Origin: an uncultured Clostridia bacterium
GTDB taxonomy: Bacteria; Bacillota; Clostridia; Oscillospirales; Oscillospiraceae
Direction of reading: 5' to 3'
Length of the DNA stretch: 8,641 nucleotides
Assembly (NCBI GenBank): GCA_946539175.1
Contig: CAMNHH010000096.1
Coordinates: 1 to 8,641 of the forward strand
The position numbers and the translations under genes were made by a program. The notes below the pieces were generated by a model. The model did no database searches, had not been told where the DNA came from, and saw only the letters and a list, made by a program, of their open reading frames with translations. Below, in pieces: positions 1-8,641 of this stretch. Within the stretch, counting starts at the first letter, position 1; each line of letters opens with the position of its first letter.

Positions 1-3071
<3,071 letters not shown>

Positions 3072-3082
3072 GCGGCCCCATC

Positions 3083-3116
3083 GAAAATGCGCCCTCCCGG
3101 GCGCATTTTCTTTCGC
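3083..3116 (+). terminator. Intrinsic terminator of rpoC
   Basis: A perfect 12-bp stem pairs 3083-3094 (GAAAATGCGCCC) with 3099-3110 across a TCCC loop, followed by a T-rich stretch from 3106 onward and again after 3117. It starts 11 bases after the rpoC stop codon. No other reading frame lies between, so the rpoC transcript most likely ends here rather than continuing into a ribosomal protein gene or into alaA. Confidence 0.9.
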
Positions 3117-3132
3117 CTTTTTCACTTTATTC

Positions 3133-3160
3133 TTGCATTTTTGAATTTTCATGCTATAAT
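3133..3160 (+). promoter_or_regulatory. Extended -10 promoter for alaA
   Basis: A perfect TATAAT (3155-3160) is preceded by TG one base upstream (3152-3153), an extended -10. A partial -35, TTGCAT (3133-3138), lies 16 bases away. The region is AT-rich against a GC-rich background. Transcription would start near 3167, about 30 bases before the alaA start codon, which leaves a short leader with no room for a riboswitch. Confidence 0.8.
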
Positions 3161-3183
3161 TGGCCGTATAAAAATTCTCGGTC

Positions 3184-3190
3184 AAGGAGG
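3184..3190 (+). promoter_or_regulatory. Ribosome binding site that fixes the alaA start
   Basis: AAGGAGG lies 8 bases before the ATG at 3199. An in-frame GTG at 3190 overlaps the last base of this site, so it cannot be the start served by it; the ATG at 3199 is chosen. Confidence 0.85.
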
Positions 3191-3198
3191 TGTACGCC

Positions 3199-4410
3199 AT
3201 GATTCCCTGCTCGGAGCGGCTGGAGCACGTACACTATGATATTCGCGGTCCCCTCTACCAGGCCGCCCTGCGGATGGAGGCCCGGGGCGTTCCGGTGCTG
3301 AAGCTCAACGCCGGCAACCCGGCCTGCTTCGGCTTCGGCCTGCCGGAATCCCTGCGGCAGGCCTTGACGGCCCGTCTGGACGAGGCGGTGCCCTACGCCG
3401 ACGTGCGGGGCATGCAGGAGGCCCGGACGCTGCTGCTGGACTATCACAGGGAGGCCGGGCTGTCTGAGCTCAGCCCGGAGGACATTTTCATCTGCAACGG
3501 CGTCAGCGAGGCCGCCTCCATGCTGATGACGGCTCTGGTCTGCGCCGGCGACGAGATTCTGGTGCCCTCCCCCTGCTATTCCCTCTGGAGCATCAACGCC
3601 TGGCTCTGCGGCGGCAGGCCGGTATTCTACCGCTGCGACCCCCAAAACGGCTGGAACCCGGACCCGGCAGACATCCGGGCCAAGCTGAGCCCCCGCACCA
3701 AGGCCATTCTGATCATCAACCCCAACAACCCCACCGGAGCGGTCTACAGCCGGGAGATCCTGCTGGAGATTGCGGAGATCGCCCGGCAGCACCGGCTGAT
3801 GCTGCTGGCGGACGAGATCTATGACCGGCTGATCCTGGACGGCTCCCCCTTCAGCTCCATGGGGGCCATTGCCCCGGATCTGCCCTGCGTCACCTTCAAC
3901 GGCCTGTCCAAGAGCCACATTGTCTGCGGCTTCCGCTGCGGCTGGATGGTCTTCTCCGGTCCCCGGGGAGAACGGGCGGCGGTGGAGGAGGGGGTGCTGA
4001 ACCTGGCCTCCATGCGGATCTGCGGCAACGCTCTGACCCAGCTGGTGATCCCCGCGGCCCTGAAGGACCCCTTGAGCACCCGACAGATGCTCCGGCCCGG
4101 CGGACGGCTCTTTGAGCAGCGGGCCGCCGTGATGCGGGTGCTGGACGGCATCGAGGGGGTCCGCTACCGGCCCAACTCCGCCGCCTTTTATCTCTTCCCC
4201 GGCCTGGAGGCGGGGCGCTTCGACTTTGCCGACGCCCCGGACTTCGCCCTGCGGCTTTTGGAGGAGGAGCACATCCTGGTGGTGCCCGGCACCGGCTTCG
4301 ACTGGCAGGAGGATCTGCGCTTCCGGATCGTCATGCTCCCGGAGCCGAAGCGCCTGGAGCAGGCCATGGAGGCCCTGGGCGCCTTCCTGGAGCGGCACGG
4401 GCTCCGATAA
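3199..4410 (+). CDS. alaA: AlaA-like pyridoxal-phosphate aminotransferase (glutamate-pyruvate type)
   Basis: Class I/II (fold type I) aminotransferase of 403 residues, almost the length of E. coli AlaA (405), which it resembles throughout: LEHVHYDIRGPLYQAA at the N-terminus, LKLNAGNPACFGF, NPNNPTGAVYS (174-184), ADEIYD (204-209) and NGLSKSHIVCGFRCGWM (234-250). K238 is the expected PLP Schiff-base lysine, R246 the phosphate-binding Arg, Y126 the ring-stacking aromatic and R376 (FRIV) the substrate carboxylate Arg. The expected reaction is pyruvate + glutamate to alanine + 2-oxoglutarate, in the cytoplasm. It has its own promoter and a good ribosome binding site, and stands alone between rpoC and convergent genes, so context adds nothing on function. 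AlaA relatives also accept other small amino acids; the family is sure and the exact substrate is likely but not proven. Confidence 0.88.
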   Translation: MIPCSERLEHVHYDIRGPLYQAALRMEARGVPVLKLNAGNPACFGFGLPESLRQALTARLDEAVPYADVRGMQEARTLLLDYHREAGLSELSPEDIFICNGVSEAASMLMTALVCAGDEILVPSPCYSLWSINAWLCGGRPVFYRCDPQNGWNPDPADIRAKLSPRTKAILIINPNNPTGAVYSREILLEIAEIARQHRLMLLADEIYDRLILDGSPFSSMGAIAPDLPCVTFNGLSKSHIVCGFRCGWMVFSGPRGERAAVEEGVLNLASMRICGNALTQLVIPAALKDPLSTRQMLRPGGRLFEQRAAVMRVLDGIEGVRYRPNSAAFYLFPGLEAGRFDFADAPDFALRLLEEEHILVVPGTGFDWQEDLRFRIVMLPEPKRLEQAMEALGAFLERHGLR

Positions 4411-4416
4411 GGAAAT

Positions 4417-4459
4417 AACGAAGCAGCGGCAGGCGTTCGGCGCCCGCCGCTGCTTCGTT
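4417..4459. terminator. Shared bidirectional terminator between alaA and the feo cluster
   Basis: A 14-bp perfect stem pairs 4417-4430 with 4446-4459. After one A/C mismatch (4431/4445) it continues as 4 bp (4432-4435 with 4441-4444) closed by a TTCGG loop. It begins 6 bases after the alaA stop, and its other end abuts the stop codon of the convergent Cys-rich gene (4460-4462). The flanks are modestly T-rich in both reading directions (CTATTTC on plus, ATTTCCTT on minus), so it can serve both transcripts, though neither U-tract is ideal. Confidence 0.8.
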
Positions 4460-4609
4460 CTATTTCGGCTTCTGCTCCGTGGGGCAGCTCCCGCCGCAGC
4501 AGGCGCAGCAGCCGGGGCAGCCGGACTTTTTCTTCTTCCGCATCCGGTAAAGGGCCAGGCCCACCATCAGGGCCACGGCCGCCAGGATGGAAATATCCCA
4601 GAAATTCAT
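4460..4609 (-). CDS. FeoB-associated Cys-rich membrane protein
   Basis: A 49-residue protein with a short N-terminus (MNFWD), one membrane segment (about residues 6-21, ISILAAVALMVGLALY), a basic patch RMRKKKK and a Cys cluster CPGCCACCGGSC with six cysteines (31, 34, 35, 37, 38, 42). This layout is that of the FeoB_associated family found beside feoB in Firmicutes. The family's biochemical role is not settled; metal binding or delivery at the inner face of the membrane is a common proposal and fits the basic, Cys-rich tail. The ATG at 4609 is preceded by GGAGGG (4620-4615) with a 5-base spacer, which decides the start. It lies 35 bases downstream of the flippase stop and is probably cotranscribed with it. 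Usually it follows feoB directly; here a flippase gene intervenes. Confidence 0.88.
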   Translation of the reverse strand: MNFWDISILAAVALMVGLALYRMRKKKKSGCPGCCACCGGSCPTEQKPK

Positions 4610-4644
4610 CGGAACCCTCCGTTTCTTTTGTCCCGGCGCCGTCC

Positions 4645-5985
4645 TCAGACGGCATCCGGCGCTGTCTGGCCGGCTTCCGCCTCCGGGATCCGGCGGGCCG
4701 GGTCCTCCAGCACCGTCAGAAGCCGCCGCAGGCTCAGAAAAAAATTCACCAGATGGGACAGGCAGTAGGTAAACACATAGCCCCAGATGCCGAAGCGGGG
4801 CAGCAGCAGCCACAGGCCCAGCACGTCGATCACGTTGGTGAGGCTGTTGTAGCGCACCAGGTACAACTGCTGGCCCAGGCCCTTTTGCAGGCCGTCCACC
4901 AGGGCGTCCGGGTAGAGGAACAGCACCATGGGGGCGAAAATCCGCAGGCAGCGGCCCGCCGCCCGGCTGCCGTAGAGGGCCCGGCCCAGGGGGCCGCCCC
5001 AGCACCAGAGCGCCGTCCCCACCCCAAGGGCCAGCAGGCCGGTGAGGAACAGGCTTTTCCGGGCCAGGCGCCGCAGCCGCCGGTAGTTCCGCCGGGCCAG
5101 CAGGGCCGCCAGCTCCGACACCAGCAGCTCACAGAGGGCAAAGATCCCCTCCGCCGGAAACCACAGCAGGGGGAAGACCATGCCGGAAATGGTGCCGTAG
5201 GCCGCCAGAGCCCCCCGGCGGGAGCCGCTGCGCTCCAGCCCCCAGGGGATCAGAAACTGCTCCGCCGTGCCCAGGCCGGAGCGGAGGAAATCGTTGAGCC
5301 CCAGGGGCAGGGCCCTGGAGGCCACAGGAGGCAGAGGGCCGGGACCAGGCAGGCTGCCCGCCAGCCGCCGCCACAGCAGCGCAAAGCTCAGGGCGCTTGC
5401 CCCGCCGCTCCCCGCCACCACGGCCCGACAGGCCAGGGCGGGATCCCGCCCCGCCGCCGCCAGCAGCAGGAGGGTGAGCCCCAGGCACAGGGGACGCTCC
5501 GCCAGCTCCGCCGCCGCCAGCTCCTGCACCCGCCCGCAGGCGGTATAGGCCGAACGGACCACGCCGGCCAGAATGGACCAGGGCAGCAGCAGGCCCAGAA
5601 GCCGCAGGGCCGGAACCGTCCGGGGCTCCCCCAGCAGCCGGGTCCCGATGGGCCCCGCCAGCAGGATCAGGGCCGTTCCCGCCAGGGCGCTGCTGCGGAG
5701 CCCATAGCGCAGGCTTGCCCGCAGGGCCGCCGCGACGCCGGGCAGATCTCCCCTGCCCCAGGCGGCGGCCATCAGCTGCAGGGCCGCCACCCGGACCCCG
5801 GCGGAGGCCAGCGTTCCGGCAAGACCCCCCACCGTCAGCACCAGCTGCAGCAGGCCCATGCCCTCGGCCCCCACCCGACGGGCCAGCACCGTCTGAAAAT
5901 AGACTCCCAAACCCCGCAGCGCGAAGCCGCTGAGGGTCAGAAGCAGCGTTCCCCGCACCAGCGTCCGCTTTCTGCCCACCGTCAC
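4645..5985 (-). CDS. SpoVB/MurJ-like lipid-linked oligosaccharide flippase (MOP superfamily)
   Basis: A polytopic membrane protein of 446 residues with about 12 hydrophobic segments. The N-terminus (RGTLLLTLSGFALRGLG, then VLARRVGAEGMGLLQL) and the C-terminal part (YNSLTNVIDVLGLWLLLP, then FGIWGYVFTYCLSHLVNF) match the pattern of SpoVB and polysaccharide-flippase proteins. Known members move undecaprenyl-linked sugars or peptidoglycan precursors across the membrane; the substrate here cannot be read from sequence. It is shorter than typical SpoVB (about 520), so I give no symbol. The start is uncertain: GTG at 5985 lies only 2 bases after the Shine-Dalgarno-like GGGGGG (5993-5988), while GTG at 5979 has a better 8-base spacing. 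No ATG start is available nearby. It is very rich in Ala, Leu, Gly and Arg, with extreme third-position C/G. It lies between feoAB and the Cys-rich gene on the same strand. Confidence 0.85.
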   Translation of the reverse strand: MTVGRKRTLVRGTLLLTLSGFALRGLGVYFQTVLARRVGAEGMGLLQLVLTVGGLAGTLASAGVRVAALQLMAAAWGRGDLPGVAAALRASLRYGLRSSALAGTALILLAGPIGTRLLGEPRTVPALRLLGLLLPWSILAGVVRSAYTACGRVQELAAAELAERPLCLGLTLLLLAAAGRDPALACRAVVAGSGGASALSFALLWRRLAGSLPGPGPLPPVASRALPLGLNDFLRSGLGTAEQFLIPWGLERSGSRRGALAAYGTISGMVFPLLWFPAEGIFALCELLVSELAALLARRNYRRLRRLARKSLFLTGLLALGVGTALWCWGGPLGRALYGSRAAGRCLRIFAPMVLFLYPDALVDGLQKGLGQQLYLVRYNSLTNVIDVLGLWLLLPRFGIWGYVFTYCLSHLVNFFLSLRRLLTVLEDPARRIPEAEAGQTAPDAV

Positions 5986-5987
5986 AT

Positions 5988-6038
5988 CCCCCCGGAAAGC
6001 CTATGCTTCCCCGGGGGTCGCTATGCGGAAAAGCAGCG
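5988..6038 (-). promoter_or_regulatory. Stem-loops in the feoB-flippase gap, one covering the flippase ribosome binding site
   Basis: On the minus strand CCCCC (6017-6013), GG (within 6012-6009) and AAGC (6008-6005) can pair with GCTT (6000-5997), CC (5995-5994) and GGGGG (within 5993-5988) around an ATAG loop: 11 bp with small bulges. The 3' arm contains the GGGGGG that would be the flippase Shine-Dalgarno. A second, weaker stem (6019-6022 with 6035-6038 and 6025-6026 with 6033-6034, loop 6027-6032) lies just upstream. No U-tract follows, so translational control fits better than termination. The structure is inferred by eye. Confidence 0.5.
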
Positions 6039-6064
6039 GCGCGCAGGCCGTCCCTCCGGGAGCC

Positions 6065-8413
6065 CTACAGGCCGCAGGCCCCCAGGATCAGCCGGGCCAG
6101 CAGGGCCACGAGCCAGGCCAGCAGGCACTGGCCCAGCACCACCGCCGCGGCCCACCTGCCCCCCAGCTCCCGCTTGATGGAGGCCACCGCCGCCACGCAG
6201 GGGGTATAGAGCAGGCTGAACACCAGCAGCACCGCCGCGGCCAGGGCGCTCATGGCGGCGGTGACGCCGCCGGCGGCTCCGAAGAACATCTTCAGCACCG
6301 ATACCACGCTCTCCTTGGCCATGAAGCCGGTGATCAGCGCGGTGACGATGCGCCAGTCCCCCAGCCCCAGGGGACGGAACAGGGGCTCCAGCCAGCCCGC
6401 GGCGGCGGCCAGGATGCTGTCGTGGGCGTCCTCCACCAGGTTGAAGCGGAAGCTGAAGCTCTTGAGGAACCAGACCACGATGGTGGCCACCAGGATCACC
6501 GTGAAGGCCCGCTGCAAAAAGTCCTTGGCCTTTTCCCAGAGCAGCTGCAGCACGTTCCGGGGGCTGGGCAGCCGGTAGTTGGGCAGCTCCATGACGAAGG
6601 GCACCGCCTCTCCCCGGAACAGGGTTTTCTTATACACCAGGGCCGCCAGGATCCCCGTCACGATGCCCAGCAGGTACAGGCCCGTGACGATCATCCAGCT
6701 TCTGCCGGGGAAGAAGGCCTCGGCAAAGAAGCCGTAGATGGGCAGCTTGGCGGTACAGCTCATAAAGGGGGTCAGCAGGATCGTCATTTTCCGGTCCCGC
6801 TCGCTGGGCAGGGTCCGGGTGGACATGACCGCGGGCACCGTGCAGCCGAAGCCGATCAGCATGGGCACGATGCTCCGGCCCGAGAGGCCGATCTTCCGCA
6901 GCAGCTTGTCCATGAAGAAGGCCACCCGGGCGATGTAGCCGCTGTCCTCCAAAAGGGACAGGAAGAGGAACATTACCACGATGATGGGCAGGAAGCTCAG
7001 CACGCTGCCCACGCCCTCGAAGATGCCGTCCAGCACCAGGCTCCGGATCACCGGGTTGACCCCGCCCCGCTCCATGGCCGCGGCCGTCAGCTCCGCCAGC
7101 TTGTCGATGCCCGCCTGCAGCAGGTCCTGCAGCCACGGGCCGATCAGGGCGAAGGTCAGATAGAACACCAGGCCCATGATGGCCACGAAGGCCGGGATGG
7201 CGGTGAATTTGCCCGTGAGGATCCGGTCGATCCGCTGGCTGCGGCGGTGCTCCTGGCTCTCGTGGGGCTTGGTGACGCAGGCCTCGCAGACCCGCTGGAT
7301 GAAGGCGTAGCGCATATCCGCGATGGCGGCGCTGCGGTCCAGATGCCGCTCGTTCTCCATCTGCAGCACGATGTGCTCCACCATCTCCTGCTCGTTGGCG
7401 TCCAGCTTCAGCTGCGCCAGAACGGCCCGGTCCCCCTCCACCAGCTTGCTGGCGGCAAAGCGCAGGGGCAGGCCCTGGGCCTTGGCGTGGTCCTCGATCA
7501 GATGGCTGACGGCGTGCAGGGAGCGGTGGACGGCGCCGCCGTGGTCGTCGGAGCCGCAGAAGTCCTGGCGCAGGGGCCGCTCCTGGTACTTGGCCACGTG
7601 GACCGCATGCTTCACCAGCTCGTCGATGCCCTGGTTCTTCGCGGCGGAGATGGGCACCACCGGCACCCCCAGCATCGCCTCCATGGCGTTCACGTCCACG
7701 CCGCCGCCGTTGCCGGTCATCTCGTCCATCATGTTCAGGGCCACCACCATGGGCACGTTCATCTCCAGAAGCTGCATGGTCAGATACAGGTTTCGCTCGA
7801 TGTTGGTGGCGTCCACGATGTTAATGATGCCCTTCGGCTTGCCCTCCAGCACGAAATTCCGGCTCACCAGCTCCTCGCTGGAGTAGGGAGACATGGAATA
7901 GATGCCCGGCAGGTCCGTGATGCGGGTGTTGGGGAAGCGGCGGATGGTCCCGTCCTTCCGGTCCACGGTGACGCCGGGGAAATTGCCCACGTGCTGGTTG
8001 GCGCCGGTGAGCTGATTGAACAGGGTGGTTTTGCCGCTGTTCTGGTTGCCCACCAGGGCAAAGCTCAGAAGGGTCCCCTCCGGCAGGGGGTCGCCGCTGC
8101 CCTTGGGGTGGTACTTGCCCTCCTCGCCCAGGCCCGGGTGGGCGGAGCGGCGGCGGTTCTCCCGGCTCTTGGGGGCGCTCCGGTCCTCCGGCAGGGCCTC
8201 CACTCCGATCTTGGCGGCATCCGCCAGCCGCAGGGTCAGCTCATAGCCGTGGATCCGCAGCTCCATCGGGTCCCCCAGGGGGGCCAGCTTGGTGACGGTC
8301 ACCCGGGCGCCGGGGATCACGCCCATGTCCAGAAAATGCTGGCGCAGGGCGCCCTCGCCCCCCACCTCCAGGATCCGGGCGCTCTGGCCCGGCTTCAGAC
8401 TTTCCAGTGTCAA
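6065..8413 (-). CDS. feoB: FeoA-FeoB fusion, GTP-dependent ferrous iron transporter
   Basis: A 782-residue Fe2+ importer of the cytoplasmic membrane with FeoA fused to its N-terminus. Residues 1-74 (LTLESLKPGQSARI, LDMGVIPGARV, MELRIHGYELTLR) are a FeoA SH3-like domain. A charged linker of about 40 residues leads to the G domain: P-loop GNQNSGKTT (122-130), T149 in GVTVDRKDG, DLPG (167-170), NMMD (227-230) and SAAK (256-259). The membrane part has the family's Cys-containing segments GFGCTVPAVMSTRTL (521-535), FMSCTAKLPIYGFF (550-563) and LYTPCVAAVASIKRE (735-749). The start is TTG at 8413, 7 bases after GGAGAG (8426-8421); the upstream in-frame ATG at 8455 overlaps the promoter -10 and cannot be translated from that transcript. 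The frame stays open to the right edge, but that part is non-coding leader. Expressed under iron limitation in most bacteria; first gene of the minus-strand cluster. Confidence 0.96.
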   Translation of the reverse strand: MTLESLKPGQSARILEVGGEGALRQHFLDMGVIPGARVTVTKLAPLGDPMELRIHGYELTLRLADAAKIGVEALPEDRSAPKSRENRRRSAHPGLGEEGKYHPKGSGDPLPEGTLLSFALVGNQNSGKTTLFNQLTGANQHVGNFPGVTVDRKDGTIRRFPNTRITDLPGIYSMSPYSSEELVSRNFVLEGKPKGIINIVDATNIERNLYLTMQLLEMNVPMVVALNMMDEMTGNGGGVDVNAMEAMLGVPVVPISAAKNQGIDELVKHAVHVAKYQERPLRQDFCGSDDHGGAVHRSLHAVSHLIEDHAKAQGLPLRFAASKLVEGDRAVLAQLKLDANEQEMVEHIVLQMENERHLDRSAAIADMRYAFIQRVCEACVTKPHESQEHRRSQRIDRILTGKFTAIPAFVAIMGLVFYLTFALIGPWLQDLLQAGIDKLAELTAAAMERGGVNPVIRSLVLDGIFEGVGSVLSFLPIIVVMFLFLSLLEDSGYIARVAFFMDKLLRKIGLSGRSIVPMLIGFGCTVPAVMSTRTLPSERDRKMTILLTPFMSCTAKLPIYGFFAEAFFPGRSWMIVTGLYLLGIVTGILAALVYKKTLFRGEAVPFVMELPNYRLPSPRNVLQLLWEKAKDFLQRAFTVILVATIVVWFLKSFSFRFNLVEDAHDSILAAAAGWLEPLFRPLGLGDWRIVTALITGFMAKESVVSVLKMFFGAAGGVTAAMSALAAAVLLVFSLLYTPCVAAVASIKRELGGRWAAAVVLGQCLLAWLVALLARLILGACGL

Positions 8414-8420
8414 GTTTCTT

Positions 8421-8426
8421 CTCTCC
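8421..8426 (-). promoter_or_regulatory. Ribosome binding site that fixes the feoAB TTG start
   Basis: GGAGAG on the minus strand with a 7-base spacer to the TTG at 8413. The protein from this TTG begins exactly where FeoA domains begin, so start codon, spacing and family alignment agree. Confidence 0.8.
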
Positions 8427-8453
8427 GTTTCTCTGCTTGGATTGTGTTTTATC

Positions 8454-8482
8454 ATTATAGCGAAGCCCGGCGCGTTTTGCAA
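8454..8482 (-). promoter_or_regulatory. Promoter of the feoAB cluster, with a possible Fur-like half-site
   Basis: On the minus strand TTGCAA (8482-8477) and a perfect TATAAT (8459-8454) are separated by 17 bases. Transcription would start near 8447, giving a leader of about 35 bases. The -10 is continued by GATAAA, so ATAATGATAA (8458-8449) matches ten consecutive positions of the classical Fur box (GATAATGATAATCATTATC), but the other half of the box is poorly matched. Iron control is expected for feo; this exact operator is only a suggestion. Confidence 0.8.
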
Positions 8483-8543
8483 TCCCCGGCGCTGACAAAT
8501 TTTGACTTTTCCCGCCGCGGGCTCAGGGTCGGGAAAATAAGAC

Positions 8544-8571
8544 TTGACAATTCCGGAAAAACGTGTAGAAT
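8544..8571 (+). promoter_or_regulatory. Promoter driving the SAM-I riboswitch transcript
   Basis: Consensus TTGACA (8544-8549), a 16-base spacer and TAGAAT (8566-8571), on the plus strand and divergent from the feoAB promoter. The start would fall near 8578, just ahead of the riboswitch aptamer at 8590. Confidence 0.85.
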
Positions 8572-8589
8572 AGTAGTACAATTTTATAG

Positions 8590-8641
8590 CCTTATCAAGA
8601 GTGGCGGAGGGACCGGCCCTGTGAAGCCCGGCAACCTGCAT
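8590..8641 (+). ncRNA. SAM-I (S-box) riboswitch aptamer, truncated by the right edge
   Basis: The stretch CTTATCAAGAG (8591-8601), then GGCGGAGGGA (8603-8612), GGCCCTGTGAAGCCC (8615-8629) and GGCAACC (8630-8636) is the 5' half of the S-box consensus: P1 5' strand, kink-turn and P2 region, and the GAAGCCCGGCAACC core. S-box RNAs bind S-adenosylmethionine and usually cause premature termination upstream of methionine or SAM synthesis and transport genes. The rest of the aptamer, the expression platform and the controlled gene lie beyond 8641, so the target cannot be named. Confidence 0.95.

Noticed and set aside
3154..4398. Minus-strand open frame of 414 codons opposite alaA
   Set aside because: Gln/Gly/His-rich low-complexity translation antisense to a well-conserved aminotransferase; no recognisable domain.
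4460..5005. 181-residue minus-strand frame ending with the Cys-rich protein
   Set aside because: Only the last 49 codons, after ATG 4609 with its own ribosome binding site, are a gene; the upstream part is an off-frame reading of the flippase.
4753..6177. Plus-strand open frame of 474 codons opposite the flippase and the end of feoB
   Set aside because: Extremely Gln/Pro/Gly/Arg-rich, crosses a gene boundary on the other strand, and is explained by rare stop codons in GC-rich antisense reading.
8024..8050. Gln instead of Pro in the FeoB P-loop (GNQNSGKTT)
   Set aside because: The nucleotide-contacting G, K, T positions are intact, and as I recall Gln at this place is common in Firmicutes FeoB, so it is not a defect.
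8414..8641. N-terminal extension of feoAB to the window edge (76 extra residues)
   Set aside because: The frame crosses the feoAB promoter, the divergent promoter and the riboswitch; the added residues resemble nothing in FeoA.

Overview
The window is GC-rich and looks like a chromosomal segment from a Gram-positive anaerobe of the Clostridia, most probably Oscillospiraceae-like. That placement is an inference from several things: the RpoC protein, a SAM-I (S-box) riboswitch, a small FeoB-associated Cys-rich protein, a SpoVB-like flippase and the strong C/G bias at third codon positions. The genes look intact apart from truncation at the two window edges, and I see no insertion sequence, CRISPR array, tRNA or rRNA.

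Layout. Bases 1-3071 (+) hold the 3' part of rpoC (RNA polymerase beta prime), ending at a strong intrinsic terminator (3083-3110). A separate extended -10 promoter (3133-3160) then drives an AlaA-like alanine aminotransferase (3199-4410, +). A long hairpin at 4417-4459 sits between alaA and the convergent minus-strand genes and can serve both. Reading leftward on the minus strand from a promoter at 8454-8482 are a fused FeoA-FeoB ferrous iron transporter (8413-6065), a SpoVB/MurJ-like flippase (5985-4645) and a 49-residue FeoB-associated Cys-rich membrane protein (4609-4460). Divergent from feoAB, at the right edge, a plus-strand promoter leads into the 5' half of a SAM-I riboswitch whose controlled gene lies outside the window.

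How the genes work together. FeoAB imports Fe2+ using GTP, and the small Cys-rich protein is the usual accessory of clostridial FeoB. Here the two are separated by a flippase gene with no obvious connection to iron. The gap before the flippase contains stem-loops, one of which includes its Shine-Dalgarno sequence, so flippase translation may be controlled apart from feoAB. rpoC and alaA appear to be independent transcription units.

The most unusual signal is inside rpoC. Between the conserved segment after the DFDGD active site and the next conserved element, the protein carries roughly 115 more residues than the B. subtilis or E. coli proteins. This extra stretch reads as tandem, diverged copies of the native helix-strand element that follows it.
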